DNA of 33,818 bases from Deltaproteobacteria bacterium CG11_big_fil_rev_8_21_14_0_20_42_23 (GCA_002796345.1 PCXC01000074.1:1-33818); one strand, 5' to 3'. Positions 1 through 8,213 are shown, counted from the first letter of the stretch. Numbers and translations: made by a program. Notes: generated by a model not told the origin, from the sequence alone.

Positions 1-755
1 ACATCCTCAGGATTATTAATGGTGATAAATTCATCGGCTACATTCTCCACACTCGCCGCATCATGGGCAATACCTTTTGCTTCATCAGCACTCTTGCCTT
101 CCATTTTTTCAGCAACAAAGCTTGCGAAGTCATGCGCCCAAGTTGGATTGTTTCTTTTGTCTGGGACTGCATCCGTGAGCTTTTTCAAGTTTGCATCTAA
201 ATCGGCAGACTTTAACTTCAAGGCTTGAAGAAGGTCTGTTAGATCTTTACCAGTGTAACCTTTAGCTGTAAGTTGCTTTTTTGCATCAGCAACAACTCTG
301 TCACTTAGCCCAGCAGCTTTTCCTCCGCCTACTTTTTCAAATCGGCTTGGTGATTCGGAACCTGCGTCGTAGCCTCCACCGCCGTAGCTTGCTGGTGTAG
401 CTGTGTTTGCTGGTGTTTGAGCACTTGGCTCTGGCTTTAAAATTTTAATGCCGGCAAGTCTGAAATTGCCTAAGACATTGCGTACATCGTTTGTAAAACG
501 TCCTGCGTTTTTGATGGTGTTTGCAATGGCGTTTTGGTTTACATCACCAATAAGTCCGCGCAAAAATGCACTTCCGTGAAAGCCTGCAGAATTTCCAAAA
601 TAACTTCGAGCACCACCCCAAAGGGTTTCGCCACCGCCCAAAGAAAATGCTCTGTCTTGCACATTTTCAAATCCAGCCGCATCGCGAGCTAAGTTTAAAA
701 AGGCTTGATCAAACGATGGAGCTCCATATCCATACTGTTGTGATAAATAAGTCAT
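1..755 (-). CDS. Hypothetical protein, 3' part cut by window edge
   Basis: An open frame of about 251 codons runs from an ATG at 755 to the window edge without a stop, so the C-terminus is missing. I do not recognise the family. The N-terminus (MTYLSQQYGYGAPSFDQAF) has no signal peptide. It is followed by a Gly/Ala-rich segment, a Pro/Thr/Gln-rich linker near residues 115-135, then a charged helical stretch rich in Lys, Asp and Ala. No membrane helix or known motif is visible. The ATG overlaps the stop of the upstream gene by one base (TAATG), so the two are probably co-translated and work together. Codon use looks like its neighbours. The frame is certain; the function is unknown. Confidence 0.75.
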   Translation of the reverse strand, partial: MTYLSQQYGYGAPSFDQAFLNLARDAAGFENVQDRAFSLGGGETLWGGARSYFGNSAGFHGSAFLRGLIGDVNQNAIANTIKNAGRFTNDVRNVLGNFRLAGIKILKPEPSAQTPANTATPASYGGGGYDAGSESPSRFEKVGGGKAAGLSDRVVADAKKQLTAKGYTGKDLTDLLQALKLKSADLDANLKKLTDAVPDKRNNPTWAHDFASFVAEKMEGKSADEAKGIAHDAASVENVADEFITINNPED

Positions 756-1801
756 TAGGCGAATATCCCTCCGTAAATGTTTTTCAACATTTTTTCTAAC
801 TCTGATCCGTCGCTCTCTTCACCGGGAAGCGCTGCATAGCGCTGGCTAAGTGCAACAAGACCTAAGTTGAGTTTTGTTTCTTCAGGTGATGCAATATTTG
901 GAAGCGTTGGGCGTGGTCGCAAAACTAAACGCGAAAATTCTAGCCCCGCTTTATGACTATGCTCTTCCGCTTTTGAAGCAGGATTAAAGACAAGCAAAGA
1001 TTCTTCTGCGGCTAATTCTGTAACGTGCTCTTCGCCACCTTGCGATGAAACTCCAGTGCCAAGGCTGCCAAGCGCACCACCACTTGCTTTGTGGGCATGT
1101 CCTGCTCTTCCACCCTTTGCTGAAGCTTGAGTTTCTTCTTTATCTTTATCACTTTTCTTTTCTGTTTTGGTTTCAGTTTGAGCTTTTGGAGCTTCGCGAG
1201 GAGCAAGCGTTGCTGCAAGTTGCCCCGCAGCTTTTGTTGCTGCAGCTTGTGCGCTTGCAGCTGGCGTTTTTGTAGCATCAGCGACTGGCTTTTGAAGCGG
1301 TGCTTCTTTCGTTGGTAATGCCGCAGCATTTGGTGCTGGAGCTTTCGGCCCCACAAAAGCAGAGGCAACAAGCGGTGCTTGTGCAGCCACGTTTGCTTGT
1401 GGCGTTTTAGTTGGTGCTGTTCTCGCGCTCGAAGCAAAGTTCTGAAATTCTTGAGCCGGATTTCGAGTGGCTGGCTCATAGCTTTGCTGCGGCGCTTTTG
1501 GTGTTGAAGCTAAAGCTTTACTTGAACTTGGTTTGGCTCCAATCGCTGGTTTTTTTAGACCCTCTTTTGTCGGCGCAGTTTTGTGATCACCCTCGCCTCT
1601 GATATTGCTTTTTGGACTGGCAGCTTGCTGCCCGGTTTGAGGAGAAGCCGGCTTGGCAGAACCCTGTAACAGCGCTTTCAAACCTTTAAGCGTCTGATCT
1701 TTAGAAGCCTGATCCGCTGTTTTTTTATCTGCCTCATTTTTAGCGTGCAGCCTTGAAGCAGCACCTACATTTGGAGGAGTAATGTTCTTATCTATCGCCA
1801 T
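755..1801 (-). CDS. Ala/Pro/Lys-rich hypothetical protein, largely disordered
   Basis: A 348-residue protein starting at ATG 1801 with an AAGGA ribosome site five bases upstream. Residues 1-225 are dominated by Ala, Lys, Pro, Thr and Gln with few hydrophobic residues, as expected for a disordered region. A Lys/Glu cluster lies near 215-230 and a Gly-rich segment near 232-260. Only the last ~90 residues look folded, with an amphipathic end (ALSQRYAALPGEESDGSELE). No signal peptide, membrane helix or known domain is visible. Long Ala/Pro-rich tracts occur in linkers, length-control proteins and secreted effectors, but nothing here selects one of these. It is the first gene of a pair with the truncated gene at 1-755 (TAATG overlap). 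Confidence 0.75.
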   Translation of the reverse strand: MAIDKNITPPNVGAASRLHAKNEADKKTADQASKDQTLKGLKALLQGSAKPASPQTGQQAASPKSNIRGEGDHKTAPTKEGLKKPAIGAKPSSSKALASTPKAPQQSYEPATRNPAQEFQNFASSARTAPTKTPQANVAAQAPLVASAFVGPKAPAPNAAALPTKEAPLQKPVADATKTPAASAQAAATKAAGQLAATLAPREAPKAQTETKTEKKSDKDKEETQASAKGGRAGHAHKASGGALGSLGTGVSSQGGEEHVTELAAEESLLVFNPASKAEEHSHKAGLEFSRLVLRPRPTLPNIASPEETKLNLGLVALSQRYAALPGEESDGSELEKMLKNIYGGIFA

Positions 1802-2154
1802 GTCTTTTCCTTATATAAGCAGACCTGGAGCATAGGCTCCCAGCAGTGCTTACCCTCTAGAGTGCAATGCAAATGCCAAGACCGCTAGTGGCGAGCACTT
1901 CATATCTATTTGATATTGTTATGTATTTTTTAGTGATTTTAAAGAGAGGTGGGCAAAAAATACTCCGAGCAACACCCTTCTGGGGTCTAAAAACCTCAGA
2001 GAAACAGATCCGGTTGTGATGAAGGAAACGGGAGAGGCGAGGTAATATTCTCCCCTCTTAGATTAAGAGGGGCTGGGGGAGTTATGTTTTTTAGAGTGCA
2101 AAAACAATAACCCCACCTAACCTCCCCTTAATCTAAGGGGAGGGAAGAAAAGCA
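1802..2154. other. Non-coding stretch upstream of the hypothetical pair
   Basis: These 353 bases contain no convincing gene. Around 1823-1843 is a short hairpin (GGAGC/GCTCC) in the leader of the minus-strand gene that starts at 1801. About 1900-1945 is AT-rich and may hold its promoter, but I could not choose boxes. The right third, 2050-2145, is an inverted repeat listed separately. Confidence 0.5.
2050..2145. repeat. Inverted pair of hairpins (palindromic intergenic repeat)
   Basis: Two self-complementary units face each other. Unit 1 has a perfect 9-bp stem (2052-2060 with 2064-2072) and a 3-base loop. Unit 2 has a perfect 10-bp stem (2121-2130 with 2134-2143) and a 3-base loop. Read on opposite strands, both units share the core CTTAGATTAAG and a flank resembling GGGGAGTTATGTTTTT, so the whole also forms a larger imperfect stem around a short centre near 2093-2099. 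It ends about 10 bases beyond the nagZ stop. No T-run follows either stem, so it is not a standard intrinsic terminator. It resembles REP/BIME-type or small MITE-type repeats. Confidence 0.7.
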
Positions 2155-3261
2155 TTAAAACGACATGCTTTTTCGGATGCGCAGCTTCGCCCCACCCTGA
2201 AGTGGATCGTGCGCTTCAATACGTTTGCACAATTCGCGATGCTCTTTGCAGCCAATCACGTTCAAGTCTTGTGGACGTTGTTTCACATAATGTTTTTTCA
2301 GCATCGCAATGCGCTCTTGCTTTTGCTTTACTTCAGCAGCAGGAATTTCGCCCGCAGCAAGGGCTGCATCAAGGCGTTTCAAGCAAGCTTTTTGTACTGT
2401 AATATCGCCGCGAAGCAAGGCAATGTCACAACCAGCATACAACGCCCGCACGGCAACATCGGGAACTTCACCCACACTTTGCAACGCCTTCATGCCTAAA
2501 TCATCACTGACCACAAGGCCACCAAACTGAAATTCTTCGCGCAAGATTTTGGTGAGCACTTTTCTGCTGCACGTCATCATATGGTCTCTATCTAAAAGGG
2601 GAACCTTCAAGTGACCTGTCATTATCGACGGCAAACCCGCTGCAATAGCTTGTTTGAAGGGAATGAATTCACACACCTCAAAACGTTTTTTGGTATGAGA
2701 AAGCGTTGGCAAACTTAAGTGGCTGTCTTCGTTGCTATCGCCATGGCCGGGAAAGTGTTTTCCACATGACATTACGCCAGCGGCTTCTAAACCTTCGATG
2801 AACTTCACGCCAAGCTCAGCAACGCGATCTTGGTTTTCGCTAAAAGCTCTTTCGCCAATGATGGGATTAAACACGTTGGTACTCACATCCAAAACAGGCG
2901 CAAAGTTGTAGTTAATGCCACAGGCCGCAAGCTCTTCTCCCATAGCCTTTGCCGCCTGAAACACAATATCGTCACCTTCGGCCGAAGCAGCTTTGGCCAA
3001 AACAGAAAATGCTGGAAAATGTGTAAAGGGTTTTGAGGTCCGCACTACTTTTCCGCCTTCGTGATCGATGGCAATAAACAGCTTTCCATCAGCTGCAGCT
3101 TGGAGCTCTTCCGTTAAGCTTTTCACTTGTTTTGGAGAACTGATGTTTTCGGAAAAAAGTACCACCCCGGCCAAGTGCTGCTGGCGGAGAAGGTCTAAAA
3201 AATCGGCCTCTGGGCGTTTTCCCTTGAAACCAAACATGAAAAAATTTCCAGCTTTTTGCAT
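2155..3261 (-). CDS. nagZ: Beta-N-acetylhexosaminidase NagZ (GH3)
   Basis: NagZ removes GlcNAc from GlcNAc-anhydroMurNAc muropeptides in the cytoplasm during peptidoglycan recycling. The 368-residue protein has the GH3 signature KHFPGHGDSNEDSH at 168-181, which carries the Asp179/His181 acid-base dyad of this family. It also has the nucleophile motif SDDLGM (first Asp, 253) and the sugar-binding DHEGGKVVR segment near 66-74. There is no signal peptide, consistent with a cytoplasmic enzyme. The ATG at 3261 follows GAGGAG by a few bases. It lies about 100 bases downstream of two oligopeptide-type permease genes on the same strand and may be transcribed with them. The C-terminal tail beyond about residue 330 is basic and slightly longer than in the E. 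coli enzyme. Confidence 0.93.
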   Translation of the reverse strand: MQKAGNFFMFGFKGKRPEADFLDLLRQQHLAGVVLFSENISSPKQVKSLTEELQAAADGKLFIAIDHEGGKVVRTSKPFTHFPAFSVLAKAASAEGDDIVFQAAKAMGEELAACGINYNFAPVLDVSTNVFNPIIGERAFSENQDRVAELGVKFIEGLEAAGVMSCGKHFPGHGDSNEDSHLSLPTLSHTKKRFEVCEFIPFKQAIAAGLPSIMTGHLKVPLLDRDHMMTCSRKVLTKILREEFQFGGLVVSDDLGMKALQSVGEVPDVAVRALYAGCDIALLRGDITVQKACLKRLDAALAAGEIPAAEVKQKQERIAMLKKHYVKQRPQDLNVIGCKEHRELCKRIEAHDPLQGGAKLRIRKSMSF

Positions 3262-3336
3262 TTTTTGCTCCTCATCAGTAATAGCGGCCGCAATCTGCCC
3301 CAGCAGGAAGAAGACGTCAAGACTTGGACCACAGAT

Positions 3337-3389
3337 TTACCAGAAAGTGCCAGGCACTTTCTGGTAACTATTTTGTGTCGGGGACAAAA
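3337..3389. repeat. Two adjacent palindromes at the end of the dppC-type gene
   Basis: The first palindrome has perfect 15-base arms (3337-3351 and 3353-3367) around a single A, with the core AGTGCCAGGCACT. The second has TTTTGT/ACAAAA arms (3371-3376 and 3384-3389) around a GTCGGGG centre. The permease stop codon (3368-3370) sits between them, so the second palindrome is inside the coding sequence. Sequences of this kind (GTGCCAGGCACTTTC, GTGTCGGGGACAAA) resemble dispersed REP-like repeats that can be mobilised by REP-associated tyrosine transposases. No T-run follows on the minus strand. Confidence 0.7.
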
Positions 3390-4186
3390 CGGTCTCTTAG
3401 GCCATCGCCCAAAAAGTTGAAGGCCAGCACCACCAGCATGATGCAAAGGCCTGGGAAAAACGAAAGATGCGGAGCTATTAGCAAATACTGCGTGCCTTGG
3501 TCTAGCAGCGCGCCCCAACTTGGAGTGCCCGCGGGAACACCAAGGCCCAAAAAAGAAAGCGAAGACTCAATCATAATCACGCCGGCCATTCCAAAGCTGG
3601 CGTTAATTACAAGTGGGCCCAGCATGTTGGGCAAGAGGTCTTTGAAGGCGATGCGAGATTTGCTGGCACCAAGTGCGATGCTGGATTGCACATAAGCTTG
3701 CTCGCGCAAAGAGAGTGCCTGCCCGCGGATGAGCCTGGCGTAACTCACCCAGCCTTTCAGCGAAAGAATGAAGATCACATTTGAAATGGACGGCCGCAAA
3801 AAAGCAGCCACTGCAATGGCAAACAAAAAACTGGGAAACGCAAGAAAAACATCGGTGAGAAAGAGAATGGCATTATCAATTGGGCCACGGCAGAGCGCGC
3901 CGCACAAACCCAAAAGAGATCCAAGCACGAATGAAACAAGTGTCACCACCAACGCAATACCAAGTGAAACTCTGGCGCCATATAAAACCAACGTAAAAAT
4001 ATCTCGGCCCTCAAAATCACATCCAAACCAATGCGTAGTATTTGGGGAAAGAAAGGAATCGGAAAGATTGTAGTAATGAAGATCGAACGGAGAAAGCAAA
4101 GGAGCAAAAACAGCAAACACTGATAAAACAAGGATCAGCACAAGACCGAGGTAAAGATAAAATGCTTTATATTCAGTTTTTTTCAT
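3368..4186 (-). CDS. Oligopeptide-type ABC transporter permease (DppC/OppC family)
   Basis: The inner-membrane permease (272 residues) is the second of two that form the channel of a peptide importer. One helix near residues 10-32 is followed by the N-terminal segment with WFGCDFEGRDIFTLVLYGAR, typical of OppC/DppC. Several helices and the EAA-type loop follow (ALGASKSRIAFKDLLPNM, around residues 170-187), where the ATPase docks. The family ending GDGLRDR is present, but the last residues (FVPDTK) are encoded by a palindromic repeat. The ATG overlaps the stop of the upstream permease (TAATG). No ATPase gene accompanies it in this window. The family is certain; the substrate is not shown by the sequence. 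Confidence 0.92.
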   Translation of the reverse strand: MKKTEYKAFYLYLGLVLILVLSVFAVFAPLLSPFDLHYYNLSDSFLSPNTTHWFGCDFEGRDIFTLVLYGARVSLGIALVVTLVSFVLGSLLGLCGALCRGPIDNAILFLTDVFLAFPSFLFAIAVAAFLRPSISNVIFILSLKGWVSYARLIRGQALSLREQAYVQSSIALGASKSRIAFKDLLPNMLGPLVINASFGMAGVIMIESSLSFLGLGVPAGTPSWGALLDQGTQYLLIAPHLSFFPGLCIMLVVLAFNFLGDGLRDRFVPDTK

Positions 4187-5106
4187 TACAAATTCACTCG
4201 CGGATCAATGACTTTATAAAAGCAATCGGTGATGGCGTTAATAAAGACATACAAAAACGAAATCACTAAAATGGTTCCTTGCACCACCGGATAATCTCGC
4301 CGGTTGATAGCATCTAAAAGTAAGGTACCCAGACCTGGCCACGCAAAAACTTTTTCGGTAATAATAGCACCGGCAAAAAGTGCGCCCAGCTGCAAACCTA
4401 CAATAGTCACAATGGGATTAAGCGCGTTTCGCAAAATATGCTTGTACAAAATACGACGCTCCGAAACCCCTTTTGCACGCGCAGTAGTCACATAGTCTTT
4501 TTTCATTTCAGACAGCATTGTTGAACGTATCATTCGGGAAAGCATTGCTGCAAGCGCAGTTCCCAAGGTAATGGAAGGAAGCACAAAAGAAGCAAATCCT
4601 TCGCGGCCGGAAATGGGAAACCAGGAAAGCCAAAGTGAAAAAACAATAATCAACAATGGGCCTAACCAAAAATTGGGAATTGAAATACCAAGCAAAGAAA
4701 AAAACATGGCGGCACTATCTGCACACTTCCCTTTTTTTACCGCAGCTAATATTCCCAGCGGAAGTGAAATAAAAAGCGCTACTAACAGGGCAGAAAAACT
4801 TAAGCTTATGGTTGCCATAAAACGACTGCCAATATGAGCCAGCACCGTTTTGTGATCGTAGAGCGAGCGGCCCCAATCTCCGGTGACAAGCCCGCCTAGA
4901 AAATCGAAATACTGTTCATGCAAAGGCTTGTGTAAACCAAGCTGCACAATAAGGCTCTGCCTATCCGCACTTATAGCTTGCTCGCCCAAGATAAGATCTA
5001 CAGGATCTCCGGGAATAGCGTGAAGAAGAAAAAAAACCAACGTTGAAACAGCAAGCAACACGGGAAGAAGTAAAAGCATGCGTTTGAGAAAATACCGAAA
5101 AACCAT
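4186..5106 (-). CDS. Oligopeptide-type ABC transporter permease (DppB/OppB family)
   Basis: The first permease of the peptide importer, 306 residues. I start it at the ATG at 5106 (MVFRYFLKRMLLLLP), one base beyond the stop of the binding-protein gene. An upstream start would overlap that gene and add residues the family lacks. Family marks are the N-terminal helix followed by HAIPGDPVDLILGEQA, the LGLHKPLHEQYFDFLGGLVTGDWG segment split across residues ~53-78, and the EAA loop TARAKGVSERRILYKHILRN, which contacts the ATPase. Six helices are evident. The tail KVIDPRVNL matches the usual IDPR ending. It overlaps the next permease by one base (TAATG). Confidence 0.93.
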   Translation of the reverse strand: MVFRYFLKRMLLLLPVLLAVSTLVFFLLHAIPGDPVDLILGEQAISADRQSLIVQLGLHKPLHEQYFDFLGGLVTGDWGRSLYDHKTVLAHIGSRFMATISLSFSALLVALFISLPLGILAAVKKGKCADSAAMFFSLLGISIPNFWLGPLLIIVFSLWLSWFPISGREGFASFVLPSITLGTALAAMLSRMIRSTMLSEMKKDYVTTARAKGVSERRILYKHILRNALNPIVTIVGLQLGALFAGAIITEKVFAWPGLGTLLLDAINRRDYPVVQGTILVISFLYVFINAITDCFYKVIDPRVNL

Positions 5107-5107
5107 T

Positions 5108-6661
5108 TTAGTGTTTACCTGCCTGCTTTGTAAGTTCTGCCAGCATTTTAAAGCTAGCATCGGGGCTTAAGTGCACGCCTTCAATTGTATTCCAAAAAGC
5201 CACTACATTATCTTCATACCATAACGGAATCAGCGGAAGTTCAGTGAATAATATGCTTTGTGCTTCAAGATAATATTTTCTGCGCGCCTCAGGTGTTTGC
5301 GCTTTTCTTGCTGCGAGCAAAATGGGATCAAGCGCTTTGTTTTTGTATCTTCCTCGGTTCAAGCCTTCGGGAGGAAGATTTTTTGAGTAGAAAATGTCGT
5401 ACAGTAAATCTGGCTCGGTTACGCCAACCCATTGCAAACTGTAGAGTTCAAAATTTCCTTTTTTGATGTCATCAAAAAATGTTCCCCATTCATACGACTG
5501 AACCGCAACCTCAACACCAATCTGGCCTAGCTGTCTGGCGATCATTTGCGCAATTTCAATACGCTCTTTTGAGCTTGAAGTTTTATACTGCAAGCTAAAT
5601 CTGGGTTTTGGTCCATTTCCATCTGGATCTGGATAGCCTGCTTCATCTAACAAACGCATTGCTTCTTTTTGATCATACTGTATTTGAGGCAAATCTTTGT
5701 TATAGGCCCAGTTGGAAGGTGAAAGAATGGAATTTGCCTTTCGCGCATAGCCTTTTCGATAATGAACAATCAGCTCATCCCGATTAAGCGCAAGTGCAAT
5801 GGCTTTTCTCACCTTTGTCTGCTTAAGAATGGGATTTTCTAGATTCATCCCTAAGTAAGAAACGGTAATGCCGAAATCTGAAAGCACATTTATGTTTTCC
5901 TTCTGTTTTACTTTTTCCAACAATACTGGAGGAACTCCATTTAAGGCAAGGTCAACATCGCCTTTCAAAAGCTTCAGCACCAGCAAGTTATCGTCTTTTA
6001 AAATATCAAAACGAATACCCGCATTTTTGGGAATGCCCTGAAAAGCTTGGGGAAAAGCTTTTAGCTCTACAAAGGCATCATCTTGCCATTGCACAAACTG
6101 GTATTGGCCAGTTCCAATGGGATGACGAGTAAAATCATCTTTGAGTTTCAGCACCTCTTCTTTGGGAACAATGCCTAAGGAAAGTGCCGTTAGGAAAGGC
6201 GCGTAGGGTTCTTGAAGTGAAATGGAAAATTCATACTTTCCTTCTTGCTGAATGGTTTTCACCTTTTCAAAAGCAGATTTAAACGGCGAAGCCACTTCAT
6301 CCTTCAAAATGGAATTGTAGGTATAGAGCACATCATCGGCCGTAAGCTCTTTGCCATTATGGAAACGCACCTCTTTACGAAGGACAAAGTGGTATGTGTT
6401 TGAAGTTTTTTGCTGATAGCTCTCTAGCAAATCTGGCACCAGTTCAAGTTTTTCATTGAGGCGAAACAAGCCATTGAAGATTAATTTTGAAAGTTTAAAT
6501 CCAGTTCCATCCGTTGCAAGGCGTGGATCGAGGTTGAGGGGAGGAGCTTTAATGGCAACGTGAAGCAAATGATCGGTGCGATTTCCTTTTTGGCAAGCTA
6601 AAGATGAAAAAATAATGAGCACTAGAAAACATTTCACAAAAACTGATTTCGCCTTAAACAT
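5108..6661 (-). CDS. Extracellular solute-binding protein, family 5 (peptide-type), lipoprotein
   Basis: A 517-residue periplasmic binding protein of the DppA/OppA/SBP_bac_5 class that feeds the two permeases downstream. It begins with a lysine-containing signal peptide ending SSLAC, so Cys23 is the probable lipid anchor. Family marks are NLDPRLATDG near 44, VRFHNGKELTADDVLYTY near 99, and the repeated-domain region with VRKAIALALNRDELI near 280. The order binding protein, permease B, permease C with 1-base gaps or overlaps is an operon. Linkage to nagZ downstream and to PBP4/MltD across a divergent promoter suggests muropeptides or murein peptides as ligand. That is inference; general oligopeptide uptake is equally consistent with the sequence. 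Confidence 0.92.
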   Translation of the reverse strand: MFKAKSVFVKCFLVLIIFSSLACQKGNRTDHLLHVAIKAPPLNLDPRLATDGTGFKLSKLIFNGLFRLNEKLELVPDLLESYQQKTSNTYHFVLRKEVRFHNGKELTADDVLYTYNSILKDEVASPFKSAFEKVKTIQQEGKYEFSISLQEPYAPFLTALSLGIVPKEEVLKLKDDFTRHPIGTGQYQFVQWQDDAFVELKAFPQAFQGIPKNAGIRFDILKDDNLLVLKLLKGDVDLALNGVPPVLLEKVKQKENINVLSDFGITVSYLGMNLENPILKQTKVRKAIALALNRDELIVHYRKGYARKANSILSPSNWAYNKDLPQIQYDQKEAMRLLDEAGYPDPDGNGPKPRFSLQYKTSSSKERIEIAQMIARQLGQIGVEVAVQSYEWGTFFDDIKKGNFELYSLQWVGVTEPDLLYDIFYSKNLPPEGLNRGRYKNKALDPILLAARKAQTPEARRKYYLEAQSILFTELPLIPLWYEDNVVAFWNTIEGVHLSPDASFKMLAELTKQAGKH

Positions 6662-6685
6662 TTTTCGCTCACTTTATGCTTAAAA

Positions 6686-6714
6686 TTGACAGGCTTTCCT
6701 TGCCTGGGTATGCT
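6686..6714 (+). promoter_or_regulatory. Sigma70-type promoter for dacB
   Basis: A perfect -35 box TTGACA (6686-6691) is separated by 17 bases from TATGCT (6709-6714). The start codon of dacB lies 35 bases further on. This is the best housekeeping promoter match in the window. The gene on the other side is divergent, and its own promoter must lie in the same 87 bases, but I could not pick convincing boxes for it. Confidence 0.75.
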
Positions 6715-6748
6715 ACGGTTATAACGCACCTTCAAAGAAAGCAAGCTT

Positions 6749-8212
6749 ATGTCTCGATCCTCATTTTTTTTCGTATTTCTTTTTCTTACCTTCACGTTCC
6801 CAACATTTTTTTCGTCTCTCGCCTCCGCAGAAAATATCCAACAAGCTCTTGAGCGAGAAATCAAAAACCCTGCTTTTTCTCCCCAGCAAACAGCCTTGGT
6901 GGTTGCAAAAGCCGAGACCGGAGAAAAAATTGCCGCCATTCATGCCGATGAACTTCTTTCGCCAGCATCAACCGCAAAAATTGTTACTACCGTTGCAACG
7001 CTTTCACTTTTGGGCCCTCAGTATACTCTTCCCACTTATTTTTACGCCGACCAGGCTCCTCGCCAGGGAAAAATCAAAAACCTTTACATCAAAGGAACCG
7101 GCGACCCTTTCATTGTCAACGAACAACTCTGGCGAATGGTTCACAACCTCGCAATAGCTGGGGTTGAAAGCATTGAAGGTGACATCATCATCGACAATAG
7201 TTTTTTTGACGCCTACGACTACCCTAGTTCTGGTCAAAACTCTATGCGTGCTTACGGAGCTCAAACAGCAGCTTTTTCTACCAACTTCAACTCCATTGCG
7301 CTGCATCTGTTTCCTACACAAAATAACGCACCAGCAAGAGTGATCATGGATCCTCCCATTCAAACCATTAAGCTTATCAACCGTGTAAAAACGGGGAAAA
7401 AATATACCATTCATTTTGATTCTATGGTTGCAAATGGCATCGAAACAATCACCATTTCAGGATCACTTCCTGCTTCGATGAAAAGAAAAACAATTTATCG
7501 AAGCGTTGCAAACCCACTTGCAGCAGCAGGTGGAACGCTGCTCTACTTTTTGGACCAACACGGAATAGAACATCGCGAACACATTCAAATTCGAAATGAG
7601 AAAGTTCCCGCATCTGCTAGTTTGATCTTGAAGGAAGAATCCAAATCGCTTTCCCTTTTGCTTCGTGACATGAATAAATTTTCAAATAATTTTGTTGCCG
7701 AACAACTCACCAAACATCTCGGTGCTGTAAAATATGGTTTTCCCGGCAGCACTGAAAAAGGCATCCGAGCAATGCACAGTTTTTTCACTGCGAAAAATAT
7801 TCCTCTCGATGGCATGCAAGTGGAAAACGGTTCTGGGCTTTCCAACAAAACTCGCTTAACCGCCCGGCAACTTGTTTCTATGCTTGAAATAGCGTACCAG
7901 GATTTTTCTCTTCGCTCCGATTTAATGCAAAGCCTGTCGGTATTTGGCGTCGATGGCACTTTAAAACATTGGGGTGGAAATGAAGCGCATCCTCTCTATG
8001 GGCAGCTCAAGGCAAAAACAGGTACTCTTTCTGGCACAAGCGCACTAGCTGGTTTTGTTCCACTCAAAAATGGTGAGGTGGCCGTTTTTGCTCTAATTGC
8101 AAATGGATTTCGAAAAAGTATTTCACACGTGCATGATGCACAGCTCAGCATTGCTGAAAAAATAATGAATTCAAGTTTTTCTCTCTCAACGGCATCAGAA
8201 GAAATAAAATAA
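6749..8212 (+). CDS. dacB: D-alanyl-D-alanine carboxypeptidase/endopeptidase PBP4 (peptidase S13)
   Basis: A periplasmic penicillin-binding protein that removes the terminal D-Ala or cuts peptide cross-links in peptidoglycan. The 487-residue protein has a hydrophobic signal peptide (cleavage near residues 26-28, SLASA). The three catalytic motifs of the class are in order: SxxK as Ser74-Thr-Ala-Lys77, SxN as SNN at 312-314, and KTG at 423-425. Between the first two lies the ~200-residue insert typical of S13 enzymes, with the GTGDP and DNSFFD segments. Length matches the family. It heads a plus-strand operon: the transglycosylase gene starts one base after its stop. A strong promoter lies just upstream. 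Confidence 0.95.
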   Translation: MSRSSFFFVFLFLTFTFPTFFSSLASAENIQQALEREIKNPAFSPQQTALVVAKAETGEKIAAIHADELLSPASTAKIVTTVATLSLLGPQYTLPTYFYADQAPRQGKIKNLYIKGTGDPFIVNEQLWRMVHNLAIAGVESIEGDIIIDNSFFDAYDYPSSGQNSMRAYGAQTAAFSTNFNSIALHLFPTQNNAPARVIMDPPIQTIKLINRVKTGKKYTIHFDSMVANGIETITISGSLPASMKRKTIYRSVANPLAAAGGTLLYFLDQHGIEHREHIQIRNEKVPASASLILKEESKSLSLLLRDMNKFSNNFVAEQLTKHLGAVKYGFPGSTEKGIRAMHSFFTAKNIPLDGMQVENGSGLSNKTRLTARQLVSMLEIAYQDFSLRSDLMQSLSVFGVDGTLKHWGGNEAHPLYGQLKAKTGTLSGTSALAGFVPLKNGEVAVFALIANGFRKSISHVHDAQLSIAEKIMNSSFSLSTASEEIK

Positions 8213-8213
8213 A

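Noticed and set aside
1012-1479. Lys/Gln/Leu-rich minus-strand frame within the Ala/Pro-rich gene
   Set aside because: It is a shadow in another frame of a low-complexity gene. The chosen frame has a ribosome site and coupling to the next gene.
755-1801. Hook/needle length-control protein (FliK/YscP type)
   Set aside because: The Pro/Ala-rich body is reminiscent, but the C-terminus lacks the recognisable FliK C-domain pattern and no flagellar or T3SS genes are in the window.
3195-3518. Minus-strand frame bridging the permease end and nagZ start
   Set aside because: Runs through both real genes in another frame and across the palindromic repeats; the composition is not protein-like.
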